Shown here: piece by piece, positions 1-13,057 of the stretch
How positions within the stretch are numbered: position 1 is the stretch's first letter
Layout of the letters: each line of letters begins with the position of its first letter
Source: Ailanthus altissimus
Taxonomy: Eukaryota; Streptophyta; Magnoliopsida; Sapindales; Simaroubaceae
DNA: 64,000 nt
NCBI GenBank assembly: GCA_946807835.1
Contig: OX327701.1
Coordinates: 10,317,501-10,381,500 of the forward strand
Reading direction: 5' to 3'
Notes under the pieces: generated by a model
What the model was told of the DNA's origin: nothing
Database searches by the model: none
The model's input: the letters and a program-made list of their open reading frames with translations, nothing else
Made by a program: the position numbers and the translations under genes

Positions 1-1430
1 TCTCTAAAATAGTGGAATATCGAGAAACGAACACACTTCACTTCTCTAAATCATAGAACTAGTATCTTATTGTATTCATAGGATACACAATGAACCTATA
101 CTTGTGCCTCTTGGGGCTATTTTTCTTGTTGAGTAACTCTTAATAAACAAGATACCCTGCAGCGTAACTTTTATATAAGCAAAACAACCTCAAGTCTTAA
201 CATACTTAAGATACGGCTTCTTTCCTTTCTATATCTTATACGGAATAGAAGGAACAGCTTCTGATGGAACTCTACTTAATAAGCAATTATATTTGAAGTA
301 GATACTTACAGATATAGATCGGTAACACTCATTATCAATCGGACTATATCTAATAAAGTCTGATTCCTCTTTTCCTAAGCATCAATATGTTATGAATTAC
401 CCAGAGGACTATAATGAGTGAGAATCTCATTCTTCCTTAAATAAACACAAACTTTTGTTGTTATGTACTCATTACCTCGATCTAATCAAAGGAATGTGAC
501 ATACATTCTGGTATGTTTGGTTATCTCCGTGAATACACTATTCATAAACTAGTTAAGTCTTTAAGGTCAGATTAGGAATCCAACCATCCTTAATCAGACG
601 GATAAGCATCGCATGCCTATTTGAAATAAACTTATATACCATAGCTTCGTATTATTTACGAATTCTGATCTATAGACATTTCTAATTATATATATAATGT
701 CCATTTATTAACTTGCATTCAGCTAATAAAATATTATACTTATTATGCAATGCAAGTATTGTATTGCATAGAAGACGTAAGTCAAGTTGCTCAACTACTT
801 GGACCTTGCAAGAAATCACCATTTCTTACTCTCCACTTTACTTTTACAAGCTGTTGCATTTTAGTCTCTATAAATCTCTACAACATATTGCAAACATAAG
901 AGGGATGTGCAGTATCTCATACCCAGCTTAAACTGGCACCATATGCCCTAGAAATGTCTATGTGTGACAAACACAAACCTGCGAGAGTCTTCTTAAGAAT
1001 TATAAAGCTTATAGGGTAGAGGGAATTCCAATACCCAACCTTACTGTATTGGAAATACTTTCCATCTACACGCTCTCTTATTGATCTTTGGATAAATGTT
1101 GCCTTTGAGGATTGATGCTGGGTATCTGCATCATCTTCTTCTCTTAACACATCTGATCTTATCAGATAGACTTGGAGTAAAAGATGAAGCACCCTAAGTA
1201 AAAAGGGTCACACTCTCTCTATTCAATCCTCTAGAGAAGTATTATCAAAATTACCTTACGGCAAACTATAATCAACAATAAATTTAAATTTTGCTGAATC
1301 CAAAACACTTCTAAGATTCATCTGTCGGTCAGAGTAATTCCTAGTACCCTATAGTTGGATTGCATCAACTATGCATACCAACTGGTTCCTAGTGGCCATT
1401 ATTCTTAACATGTCAAAATTAACGGGAGAT
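1..1430 (-). pseudogene. Ty1/copia internal region remnant (integrase and upstream part)
   Basis: Decayed copia polyprotein on the minus strand. Positions 1-660 line up by eye with the better preserved minus-strand copia block at 63200-64000: the same order of landmarks around the integrase C-terminal part and integrase core, with many stops and indels. The stretch from about 700 to 1430 lies on the 5' side of pol and is probably gag/protease sequence, but I recognise no zinc knuckle or protease motif there. The 3' part of this element (RT, RNase H) would lie left of the window. At about 1430 the sequence passes into a plus-strand LTR. No frame is open long enough to encode a domain. Confidence 0.7.
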
Positions 1431-3349
1431 GTGAGCGAAATGGTCATTAAATCACTAATAGAACATTTTAAATCATAGACATAGACCTAGGAATATACCA
1501 ATAATTGCATAGTTGCAAAGTTGCAATTGGGTACCAGAAAATGCTAGTTACGCAAGTATATTCTCAAATAATTGTCCTTGATCTATTTCTGCCAATGCGG
1601 ATCTGTTGGTGGATACCTTTATATATAGATCAGCATGTCGTACCTATACGGTATAGATGATCGTTCCTAGCCGACCGTGAGCTTGGAGCTTGTATTGACA
1701 TATGGGTATCCAGTTAGGACTAGATATGGGACAGACTCACGAGGGCCTCCGATACACACCCTATGTAAGCCGTCAACAAATGGTCCTCTCGAGTTGAGTA
1801 GTATACGTGGTTCTTTGACCTGAATGCCATGGTGGGCTTGTAAGTGATCTACCATACTTTGGTTCCACGCATGTCACAAACCTTTTATGGTATGACTGCT
1901 AGATGTCTCTGGGTGTGGTTTGCTGCTTATAGAGTCCAATGTGTACAGATATAGGATCTGTCAGCTCACATAGAGAGTTAGATACCAAGATACTTCGAGA
2001 CTGTATCTCAAAAAGTCTTGCGGCCACAAGCATAAATTCTGGGAAAGTGTTCCACCAAGGTGGAACAATATGGCAAAATAGTTTACGCATATTGTTCAAT
2101 GAAATACAAGTCTGGAGATAAGAAATTGATGAGCACTAGGAGATTTAACGGTGATAGTCTATATCCCCCACACATATAGGATATCATGACAAAAAGACTA
2201 TACGTATGCATTGTAATCTCAGCTTGTATGGTTCAACGCGTTGATTTGTAATATTCGTGATGTGTGCGTGGGGCATTGCTCATGGACTCATAGAATAGTT
2301 CCATTTGACAAACCGGGCCTAGGACTTAGGGAGTTTCGCAATATGGAGTGTACTCGTTGTGCATTAGGGCAGCGTGCCGGTTTCAAGTGTTTAATCCAAC
2401 AATATTCAGCACTACCACAAAAATATATGTGTGTCTGTATTTAAGTATTAAATACAAAACTTAGTTAATAATTATTATTTACTAATTGTATTATGACATG
2501 TGGTGTATTGTGGACCCTCAGTTGAGTTTACCCAAGTGTTTGATTTGATGGGACCCACTAGAGGGTATGCTTGGTAACTATTTATGAAGGGCAAAATGGT
2601 CATTACATACTTTGATTATTTAATGGCTAAATAATAATTAAAATAACTCTCTTATTATTTTATATAATATATTATTATATTATATTATATAATATTTTAT
2701 TTGGGTGTCAAATAGTTGGCACACATTATGATTATTTTATTTATTATTATTATTATATAATATAATATATTTATATTGAATTATTATTTTATTATATATA
2801 TGTATATAAGAGATGTGAATTGTTGTAGAAAAAGGTGTGTTTTGCCGAGAAAAAGAAGAGAAATAAATGGAGAAAGAAGAGAAATGGAACCGAAGAGGAA
2901 GAAGAAGAAACAAAAAAAGAAAAAAAATCAAATTATTTTATGTTTTTTTATAGTTACAATTGAAGCAATTGTGAATTACTTTAAGTTCTCCATTGACTTA
3001 TCATTTTAGAGAAAATGAGGAATACACACACCCCGCCATTTTGGAGATTAAGAGTTAATCCCGTGCTAGATATGGGGCTGCTATTCTAGGTCACCAAGCT
3101 CACCGTGTTGGTGACTAGAACTGCTTACGAGTTGGTCTCCATGCAAACTTCGAGAAAATACGTGTATGACGTTACACGTTGAGGTGAGTTCTCTACCCAA
3201 CTAATAATAAATATGATTAATATATTTATTTATAGTGTTTATTGTATAATTTACGCTTCTGTCGTGTTAAATTCGTATTTGATACGTATTTTAGGCATTA
3301 GACACAATTGCGCATGCATACACCCATATGTATTAGATCCCCGACAACA
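1430..3349 (+). mobile_element. Copia LTR, plus orientation, 5'-truncated
   Basis: Long copia LTR of the type repeated through the window. Internal landmarks occur in the same order as in the 3' LTR at 30415-34941: the stretch before the GTGGATACC word near 1610, the TTTGACCTGAATGCC block near 1815, the TGCATTAGGGCAGCGTGCC block near 2360, the TTGTGGACC block near 2510, and the 3' end ...CCCGACAACA closing at 3349. The first few hundred LTR bases are missing. An AT-rich tract (2640-2800) followed by a TATATAAG box and a purine-rich stretch (2860-2930) marks the probable U3 promoter. No coding content. Confidence 0.75.
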
Positions 3350-4035
3350 GAATTCACTCATTAACTATGTTAGTAAAATCAAATAAGGTAAATATTAATT
3401 ATTCAAATAGTTTTTCAATAATTAAATAAATATTATTTATTTGTTATTTCATTCCTAAATGGAAGACATACCTAATTTGAGAAATATAAATTAAATTAAG
3501 TATAGCACTATTTTGTGATTAATGCTCTTGTGAAGTGCTGAGAGCACTAAAAATGGTTGGGGTTTCATTTGTGTTAACAAATGTGTGAATCAATTTCGTG
3601 CATAGGGTTGAGAGGAAAAAAAGAAGAGTTGGTTTTGAGAGAGTTTTTTATTGAACAAAGACTTGTGAAAAAAGCTAAAGAGAAAGAAAAATAAATTTTT
3701 CTTATTTTTCTTTCAAGTAATACAAACCTTGTTACTAGAGATTATATTGCTGCTAATCTAGCTTTACAATGCCACCGAATTGTTGTAAACTAGAATTAAA
3801 CATAAGTGCACTTCAAGGTGAGCTTAAAGTTGGAGTTAAGAAATCCATATTTGAAATCTTCACCGAAGGTCTTCAAAGGTATGTTTTCTATATTCTTAAG
3901 TTTTTAAGAATTTAAGTACATGTGTATATGTTGATTACATGATAAATTCCACTGTAAAAATCGTGTATTATGATACATGTGTTTATTTTTCAATATGTAC
4001 AAAATCACATGCATACACCCTAAAATACGTTAACA
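3350..4035 (+). mobile_element. Copia LTR 3' fragment (variant ending ACGTTAACA)
   Basis: Directly abuts the previous LTR and matches 25340-26066: GAATTCAC start, AATAAGGTAAA word, ACCGAAGGT word, and the end ...CATACACCCTAAAATACGTTAACA. Only the 3' third of the variant is present. There is no primer binding site after it, so this is a rearranged or nested fragment rather than the 5' LTR of an intact element. Confidence 0.65.
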
Positions 4036-4243
4036 GTCCTGCGATGTGGAGTGTACTCGTTGTGCACTGAGGCAGCGTGTCGAATTAAATTATTTAATCC
4101 AACAACATCCAGTACTACCACGGGAATACATGCGTATCTGCATTTAAGTGTTAAATACAATAATTAGTTAATAATTGTTATTTACTAATTGTATAATGAC
4201 ACGTGGCATATTGTGGACCCTCGATTGAGTTTACCTAAGTGCG
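4036..4243 (+). mobile_element. Copia LTR middle fragment (plus)
   Basis: Short piece with the GGAGTGTACTCG / GCACTGAGGCAGCGT block and the ACACGTGGCATATTGTGGACC block, including a CACGTG G-box at about 4199-4205. It matches 2340-2530 and 33950-34130. It lacks the following hairpin and TATA region. Confidence 0.6.
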
Positions 4244-5460
4244 GACATGAGGACCGCACTTATCACCGTCAAATCCCCAAGTTATTGTTAAGAGATATGT
4301 CTATAGTCTTAAGTCCCTTGATTAATCCAACCATCTTAAGGACATGAGGACCAACAGGACTGCCCTTATTCAGTCTAGCCTGAAAGAGCATGTTGGTGAC
4401 CCTGTAAATCTTAACCTGCAGTCAGTCACCGAAGAACTCCTTCAAATAAAGGAAGATGCTGCTAGTACTGTCCATATGAACATGCTTCCATTGCAGCTCA
4501 AAAGACATAGAGGCAAAAATGTATGATTTAACTTTTAAATTATCATCCAACCATTTCTAATTATAAATTTTCAATTTAAAACGCCCTCTCACTACTTTAC
4601 ATAATCCCAATAATCTCTCAAACTGAAAAACGATAGCTTAAACCCTTTAAACTATACAGTGGGAAGTAAACCCATTGAAATTTACTCTAGCCTCACACTG
4701 TAGCAATATTGGCATTTATAAACCCAACAGGTAGACAACACTTGTCAATTGCATCTCATGCAATCTTACCATTTGATCTTGAATACACCTTATCCTCACG
4801 TTGTAACAATATTGGGCAATACGTTCACATATAATTGCCTTATCTTATGTTTAACCAGTATAGTCCAAAGCCAACCGACCAAATCCCTTATACTATAGCA
4901 ATATTGGAGAAAGGCCGATGTGACTCGTCTAACATCGTATTGACAAGAGAGATGAAAATGAAATATTATCTCATAATGTAATATTCTTTAATCTGATTAA
5001 GAGAGATTTTTCTTTCTATCCAATATCCTAGTCTCATGGGAGGTAATTCTCAATTAATCAATTTTTCTATGCTAACACAACTAACTCTTACCAGTAGGGC
5101 TCCCATTATAGTTACCAACACATAAAAATTAATCTTGGTTTATAATGCAGACCGATAACTCTTATCACTGCATCTCATAAACTCTAATTTATAATGTAGA
5201 CTAATAATTTTTATAACTACATCTCATAAACCAACACATGCATACTTTTAATTTTGAAACACTAATCAAAATACTATTTATATAAATAGTACACACCATA
5301 GTGCCAATTTGAAAGTCGACGCATCGAGCATAATTTCACCGTGGTATACCTATTTTAACACTTGAAACGCACCATTTTACACTGGGACTTATGCCATTAA
5401 CACTTCCATTCACTCAAACAACAACCAAAACAATTACAAAATCGGATCTAATACAAAATT
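4244..5460 (-). repeat. Unclassified interspersed repeat X, copy 1
   Basis: Repeat lying between copia LTR fragments; its reverse complement matches the copy at 23175-24335. It carries a word of the form CTGTAGCAATATTGG three times at roughly 100-bp spacing (about 4697, 4801, 4894) and a local tandem duplication of about 49 bp at 5136-5233. The short open frame at 4344-4526 is not recognisable. No LTR, primer site or transposase motif was found. It could be internal sequence of a non-autonomous retroelement. Confidence 0.5.
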
Positions 5461-8400
5461 TGTTGGAGATCTACTGTATATGGGTGTATGCATGTACAAT
5501 AGTGTTCATTGTATAAAATACGTATCTCATACATATATAAACGCAATGGAATAATTAAAACAATACAATAAACACAATAAAATTATATATTAATCAAATT
5601 AATATACAAAGTGTAAAGTTGAGAAATCACCAAAATGTGTAACATTTTACATGTGTATTCTGGGAGTCTGCCTGGAGACCAACTATTGGCAGTTCTAGTC
5701 ACAAACTCAGTGGGCTGGGTAAGCTTGAACAGCAGCTCCAAATTCAGCACTGGGTTTAACACTTAAACCTTTTGAATTTATTTTTCTCTTGATCTACTAT
5801 TTGATCAATAAAATAAATCCATATGTTGTTGTAACTAGTAGCCAATAAAATCAAGCAAAAGATATCATTTCAATAATTGAAATTATCTCAAATTTGGATC
5901 AAATCCCTTTATGTTGCTTTATGTATGGTCGACCACCCATGTGTTTGGGAAACAATTTCTTTTGTTTCTTAAAACAACACAAAAGTGAAGCCTCTAACTT
6001 CATTTACACGTCCCACACATATATATATATCTCAAAATTACATTAAAATAATAATATTATAATAAAAAAATAAGACTTGGCCACCAAGTTTAACTTTAAT
6101 AATATAATAATAAAATAATATTATATATATTAATGCATGACAACTAGTATGCATTAATATATATATAATATTATAAAATAATAATTTTTAATGAGAAATT
6201 TTTTTAATTTTAATAATTAAATAATCAAAGTGTGGAATTATCATTTTGCCCGTCTTGAATAGTTTTCAAATATAATGAATCCCACCAAACCACACACTTA
6301 GCTAAACTTAACCTAGGGCCCATAATGCGCCACGTGTTATGATACAATTAGTAAACAATAATTGTTAACTAACTATTGTATTTAACACTTAAATAAAATG
6401 TGTGCATTCCTGTGGTAGTACTGGATATTAGTGGATTGAACAATTTAATCCGATATGTTGTCCCAGCGCACAACAAGTACACTCCATATCACGGGACTCC
6501 TTTGGTCCATGCCCGATTTGTCAAATGGAACTATTCCATGAGTCCGTGAACAATACCCCACACACACATCACGAATATTACAAATAAACGCGTTGAACCA
6601 TACAAGCTAAGGTCACAATGCATACATATAGTCATTTCGTCATGATATTCATGATGTACGGGGATATTGATTATCACCGTCAAATCACCATGTACTCATC
6701 CATATCCTATCTCCAGACTTGTATCTACCTGAACAATATGCACAAACTTCTTTGCCATATTGCTCAACTCTGGCGGGAACTCTTTTCCGAGATTAATTGC
6801 TTATGGCTATAAGACTTTCTAAGATATAGTCCCAAAGCATCTAGATATCTAACTCCCTATAAGAGCTGACGGATCTCATATCTATACACACCAGACTCCA
6901 TAAGCATCGGACTATATCCAGCGACACCCAGTAGTCACACTTTGAAAGGCCTATGACATGCGTGGAACTAAAGTATGATGGATCACTTACAAGCCTACCG
7001 TGGCACTCAGGTCAAAGGACCATGTATACTACTCAATTCAAGAGGACCCTCCATTGATGGTTTTTTACGCTAAAAATGTAATGCAGCTGTCGCAGTATAG
7101 ATTAAGGTGTCGATCCCACAAGGAAGTTTTTGGCAAAATAAGTTAGTGAATTAAAATATTAAAACAGTAACAAGGAGAAAAATTAACTAATTGGTTTAAG
7201 TGGATGAGATAGAATTGTCTGTGAATTAAGGGAAATGTCTTATAATGATGTAAGCAAGGCTTCGAGAATCACAATTATGCTTTATAAATCTATTCTACAC
7301 TTTGATTCAATGTTTATAACTCAATTGAAAGTTTCACGTCTCAAACAATCAATCGGAAGATATGTAAAATATAGCACATTTGATAACACATGTATTTGAT
7401 ATGACTAAACTCTTTGCAAACATTAACACAAACCATGTTCATTTATACAAGTTATCTAAAATCGACAATATATCATTTTGACAATATTGCAGTAAATGAT
7501 CAACTTGAATATCAATCAATTATTGTCTTTACATGTTATCCAAGATCGACAATATATCGATTGACATATTGCAATAAGACATTAACATGTAAAATAATGT
7601 AACCAATAACAATTATAATTCAACAAGAATCACATAAAGAAAGCATGACTGAAAATATATGAAACATGACAATTATAACCTGTGGATTATAGAAAAATAA
7701 TAGATAAGAGTTTAGGCACAAACAAACTTACAAACATTTGTAGCTCTTGACAAAGAATTAAAGTATAGAAGTAGATTTATTACACATAAAAGTTCATCTC
7801 TTAGCATTGCCAAGAACTCTAGCCTAGCTTGCAATACATGTTAAAGAAGAAAAAAAATGAGAGAATTGTTTAGTGTTGAAAACATCCTAAGAGTGTCCTT
7901 ATATAGGCAATGAATGGAAATATGTTTAGTGTGACTTCAATCTTCAATAATTTAGGCCAACCACTCGTTCACCCAATTGCAGCACCTTTTTTATAATAGA
8001 AGTGACCGATGAAGCCTTTTTAGCCAACATAAAAGTTGTAATATTTTGTCTCTTCTTTTATAACCACCAGGTTCATGTAATTTGGATGAGTATCTAATGA
8101 GATATGGGCAAAATGCCAAAGATATGTCAGATTTCGGCCAACAACATTTTTACCCATTTGTAATACAATTTGGTCCATGATAACGAGTGATTGGTACTTT
8201 ACCATCAATATAAATTGTTGATAATTAAGTCAGTATTTCACATCTTTAAGAATTATACTAATTGGGTACGTATTTTCTGAAATACAGTCCAAATACGTGA
8301 GTAAGGTCAAGCTGAGCAGAAGTTGCAACCCAATTCTATTGTATCCTAATTTTTGGCCTATAACATGTTGGATTTGGCTTTTCAATTGTTCTTCAAGTTT

Positions 8401-9075
8401 GTGTAAGATCACGTCATGTTACTCTAGGTTTAAAATTTTCTTCATTTTAATTTCTACTTTGAGAGTTACGTCTATTTCACCTAAACCTGTGTAAATAACA
8501 TTCACTAATCATAAATTAAGAAGAACACTTTATTTCAAGCTAAAAAATATAAAAATGTTAAAATTAGTGACATGAAATGGTGACTGAATCTCTTAATAAA
8601 TATGCATTTTCATGTGTTCATCAATGGCTTACATAGGATGTCTATCAGATGTCCTCGTAAGTTTGTCTCATATCCAATCCTAACAAGATACCCATATGTC
8701 AATACGAGCTCCAAGCTCACGGTCAGCTAGGAACAATCATCTATACCCTATAGGTATGACATATGTTGATCTATATAAATGTATCTACTGACAGACCTAC
8801 ATTAGTAGAAATAGATCAGGGATAATATTTGAGAAAATACTTGCGCAACTAATATTTTCTAGTGATTACAACTCTTAGATCTTTGTTAAGTATTATAACC
8901 AGCTAACACTTAGTTGTGCTAACTATTAGCATTTATATTTCTCAACGTGGCCAATTATGGGCCCTAATCTAAAATCCTTTAGATCAAATCTGAACTCCTT
9001 TAGATCAAATCTGAACTCCTTCAAATTATACAATGTTTGTATTGTTACATTGCATGGTACCATATAAATAGACAG
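5461..9075 (-). mobile_element. Copia LTR, minus orientation, split by an F1 solo LTR
   Basis: Starts with TGTTGGAGATC, the reverse complement of a ...CAACA LTR end. The usual LTR landmarks then run in reverse order: the GGTCTCCAGG-type block near 5670, the CACGTG block near 6331, the promoter-proximal AT tract 6010-6190, and the TTTGACCTGAGTGCC block near 7000. It is interrupted by the F1 LTR at 7062-8623 and resumes at 8629. It continues to about 9075, where gypsy 3' sequence replaces its expected terminus. Confidence 0.75.
7062..8623 (-). mobile_element. F1 solo LTR (gypsy-type)
   Basis: Isolated copy of the 1557-bp LTR that flanks the complete F1 element at 16067-20735. Its right end ...GTTCATCA is the LTR start on the minus strand; the left end ...TTTTTTACGCT is its 3' terminus. 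Flanks ATGGT (7057-7061) and ATGGC (8624-8628) are a 5-bp target duplication with one transition, and removing the insert rejoins the TTGATGGCTTACATAGG word of the host copia LTR. No internal region, so most likely a product of LTR-LTR recombination. Small open frames inside are not coding. Confidence 0.85.
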
Positions 9076-9224
9076 TAGCGATTTTGATCATCTTACTAAT
9101 CTAGCATGGTTTGCTTTGTTTTATTTTCTTTATTTTTTTATTTGAGTTAAGTATAACCCTTTGTTTCTCTCTTGATTTTATTTCATCGCTTGAGGACAAG
9201 CAAATGTTTAAGTTTGAGAGAATT
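9076..9224 (+). mobile_element. Gypsy internal 3' stub with polypurine tract
   Basis: Short piece just upstream of an F2 LTR. It contains the CTTGAGGACAAGCAAATG word followed by AAGTTTGAGAGAATTT, the usual run-up to the polypurine tract and 3' LTR in plant Ty3/gypsy elements. The rest of the internal region is missing; the left junction is in a copia LTR. Confidence 0.6.
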
Positions 9225-12063
9225 TGACAAAGGCATATTTGTCATATATATTTTTATATATTTATTTTGATATTTTATTATTTTATGAGAATAAATAGAT
9301 AGTTATGTGCATTATTGTTATTTATAGGAACTTAAACAAAATTTAAAATAAAGACGCAAAATGAGCAAAAACAGGAACTAAAATGTAAAATTTTTAAAAT
9401 ATAGACCTGTCGCCCCAGCGTTACAAGGATTTTTGCTTCAACACTGAAACAGTGATCAAAATAAGAAAATAGAAAACACAACCTGTTTAAGTTACCATTC
9501 ATCATCCCAGCGCCAACTCGTCACCGCACTAGCGATAACCCAGTGCCCCAACGTCAGCATCTCATCGCTCCAGCAATGAGGTCTTTTACACGCAGCGCCC
9601 TAGCGACAGCAACACAGTGCCTGATAAAGGCAAATTTGTCATATATTTTCTCATGTTTTTATTATTGATATTTTATGATTATATGAGAATAGATGGCTAT
9701 TTATGTGCATTATTATTATTTACAGGGACTAAAATCCAAAGTTTTCAAAGTATGTGTCCATAGCCCCAATGCCATGAGGATTATCGCCCCAGCACTGGAA
9801 TAGTGATCGAAATTAGAAAAATGACCTGTTTAAGTCGCATCTGGCGCCCCAGCACCAAACAGTCATCGCGCCAACAACAGGACAGCGCCCCAGAGCCATC
9901 AACACACCGCTCCAGCGATGAAGCCTATTTCATGTGTCGCCCCAGCGACAATTGCATAGCACCCCAGCAGTAGCGTGAGTCCTAGTCCAACGAGAATTAA
10001 GATTTTCAAGCTCATATCAATCCCTATAAAAAGCCACACGTTTCAGACTTTAAGAAGGAACCAAGATCAACCTAGAGCAATTTAAGAACACCAAGAATAC
10101 AGAACACGAGTCTTGGAGAGCAATAGGAGTTTAATTGAAGCAACTTTAGAGAGAGATTCAAGGCATTCTTCAGCATCAAGAGTATCTTAGGTAGCACAAT
10201 TAAAAGCAATTCGACGTCTATATCGGTTTGCTATTAATTGTATCATGATTTATTATTATTTTTACTGCTGTTCTCTTGTAGCTATGAGCTAAATTTATTT
10301 TCTAAGGTTAATACTTGAACTCAATATGTGTGCTTAATTGCCATATCTTTTAAATATTTAATAAACTTAGTTCTTTGATATTTAAATTACTTGATCTTAA
10401 TGCTTCAATATATCTGGCCAATATATGGTGAATGAGTTGGTAATATTGTTGATAAACTCAGAAGAGGAATTATAATATTTAGACCTAGGTAATTTGATGC
10501 ATGATTGTAGAGTAACATTCAATGTTGCATATGCAAGTTTCAATTTAGGATAGGCATATACCTAATTGGTATGTATGATCAATAAGACCTAATCTTAATG
10601 AATCTTAATTTATTACAAGTACCATAGGAATATAGGTATTTAGTAAATTAAGGTATACTTGCATGACCTTGGAAGAGGCTTGTGAATACATTAGTGTCTT
10701 GATCAATAACAAAGACTAAGAGAGTTAAATATTAGAAGATTAATCATTAGAAAGCATATTGAGGGGTAGTATTAATCCTAAGTTTTCTCTATATTGCTAT
10801 CATTTAAATCTCTTTGCATTGTGTTTTTGCCTTTATATTTTCTACATTCATTCTTAGATTTTTATTTTTCTGAATAATTATTAGGAAGATATCATTTTAG
10901 TAATTGGTTAAAAAGAAGAAATTCTCCCTATGGGTTAGACATTCGATTTATTTAGTCCCTTTATTACTTGCATACGATAGTATATACTTGCACTTAATTT
11001 TAAGATATAGAATTATCGCATCAGCGCCTTAGCGGTAGTGCAATTTCTAATCTGACAAGAATTGAGATTTCCAAGCTCAAATCAATCCCTATAAAATGTC
11101 ACACGTCTCCAACCTTTAAAGAACATCCAAGAGCATCCACGAACAAAAAGAACACTAAACACAAGTCTTAGAGAGCAATTAGAGCTTAATTGAAGCAGCC
11201 ATAGAGAGAGATTCAAGGCATTCTTCGACATCAAAAGTTTCTTAGGCAGTGCAATCAAGAGCAATTCAGCGTCTATATCGGTTTGCTATTGATTGTATCA
11301 TGATTTCTTATTATTTTTTCAGTTGTTATCTTGTAGCCATGAACTAAATTTTCTTTCTAGGGTTAATACTTGAACTCAATATGTACGCTTAATTGCCACA
11401 TCCTTTTAATATTTAATAAACTTAGTTCTTTGTTATTCAAATTACTTGTTCTTAATACTTCAATATATGGTGAATAAATTGGTAATATTTTGATAAACTC
11501 AGAAGAGGAATCATTATATTTAGACCTAGGTAATTTGATGCATGATTGTAAAGTAGCATTCATTATTGTATATGCAAGTTTCAAATTATGATAGGAATAT
11601 ACCTAATTGGCGTGTATGATTAATAAGACTTAATTCTAATGAATCTTAATTTATTACAAGTACCATGAGAATATAGGTATTTGGTAAATTAAGGTATACT
11701 TGCATGACCTTAGAAGATTCTTGTGAATATATTAGTGTCTTAATTAATAACAAAGACTAAGAGAGTTAAATATTATAGGATTAATCATTAGAAAGCATAT
11801 TGAGGGATAGTATTAACCCTAGGTTTTCTATATATTGCTATTTTCCAAATCTCTTTACATTGTGTCATTGCTTTTATATTTTCTACATTCATTCTTAGAT
11901 TTTTATTTTTCTGAATAATTACTAGAACGATATAATTTTAGTACTTTGTTAAAAAGTAGAAATTATCCATGTAGGCTCGACATCCGACTCTTTTGTCCCT
12001 TTATTACTTGCATACGATAGTGTATACTTGCACTTAATTTTAAGATATAGAAATATCACATCA
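9225..12063 (+). mobile_element. F2 LTR (3' LTR), interrupted by a second F2 LTR
   Basis: Begins TGACAAAGGCATATTTGTC at 9225 and ends ...AATATCACATCA at 12063. Positions 9225-9621 and 11029-12063 form one LTR; between them sits a complete copy of the same LTR family (9622-11023). The outer LTR follows a gypsy polypurine tract, so it was the 3' LTR of an element whose internal region is lost. It contains GC-rich runs of the CGCCCCAGCG word in an otherwise AT-rich sequence. Confidence 0.85.
9622..11023 (+). mobile_element. F2 solo LTR nested inside an F2 LTR
   Basis: Complete 1402-bp LTR starting TGATAAAGGCAAATTTGTC and ending ...AATTATCGCATCA. Flanks GTGCC (9617-9621) and GCGCC (11024-11028) are a target duplication with one transition. 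The insertion site is the GC-rich island of the outer LTR. Same family as 14088-15471 and 27270-28654. Confidence 0.85.
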
Positions 12064-13057
12064 GTTGTAGAGTTGAGCATATAGAGACTTAACGGTGATG
12101 ATCTATGTGTTCGCTCTTCCAGGATATAAATAACAGAGGAATTATACGAATATGCATTAACCTCAACTTGTATGATTCAATACGTTTTGTTATTTCTATA
12201 ATGTGTGTTTGAGTCATTGTTTATAGACTTATAGAAGAGTTCTATAAGACAAAACGAGTGTGAATTTAGGGAGTCTCATTATATAAAGTGTACTCATTAT
12301 GCACTGGGTAGCACACCGGATTGAATAGTTCAATTTGGGAAGGTCTTGAAAAATTAGAATTATTTCAGGGTCTCAGGAGGCCTAAGTATTAAGCCTAGGA
12401 TCTTAATAAGTGAAACTTGCTACTTTGTCCTTTCTATTGGATGCCACATATTATGCTATTAATTTGTTAAGGTATGACACATAACATGATTTATTTGATC
12501 CAATTAATTATTAAGTTTTAATAATTAAATATTAGCAAAATTAAAATACTTAAAGTAAGTTGGCATTACTATAATGGCTAAATGAAATTACTAATTATTC
12601 AGTGTTAATATATAATTTGCTAAGTGAATTGCTTACAATTCAAGGCTTTGGAAGTAAAATGGATTTCGGCCAAATTAATAACAACAAATGGCAAGTTAAT
12701 ATTGATAACATATGCATGAGATGTCAATTTGGCAAATGAAATGTTGTTATATGCTTATTACAAGCATGAGATGGCTAGTAATTTGGCCAAGCTTTTATTT
12801 CATGACACTAATTAAATGTTTAAGCATAAGGTGTGAAATATAATTGCACTATCATGCTTAAACAAAAATCACACTCATTCAATTGTAATTGGCTATAGTT
12901 GCAGCCAAGTTTGCTATTTAAAGGGCCAAATTTTATTTGCTTAAGTGTGAGTGATAAAATACTGAAGCAATAAAGATTGCTAAATAGTGAGAGATAAAAT
13001 ACTGAAGCAAGTGTTGCTTTATTTAAAAATCTAGAGGAGAATAGAAAGCTACCATTC
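12064..13057 (+). mobile_element. Copia LTR fragment (variant 3), plus
   Basis: Matches 35250-36290: the AGAGACTTAACGGTGATGATC word, a degraded GCACTGGG block near 12305, then the TTGGCATTA and GCAAGTGTTGCTT words. Its 3' end is cut at 13057 by the minus-strand copia LTR that starts TGTTGGGTG; in the undisturbed copy the sequence continues into CTAGCTCGAAGGATCC. No coding content. Confidence 0.65.
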
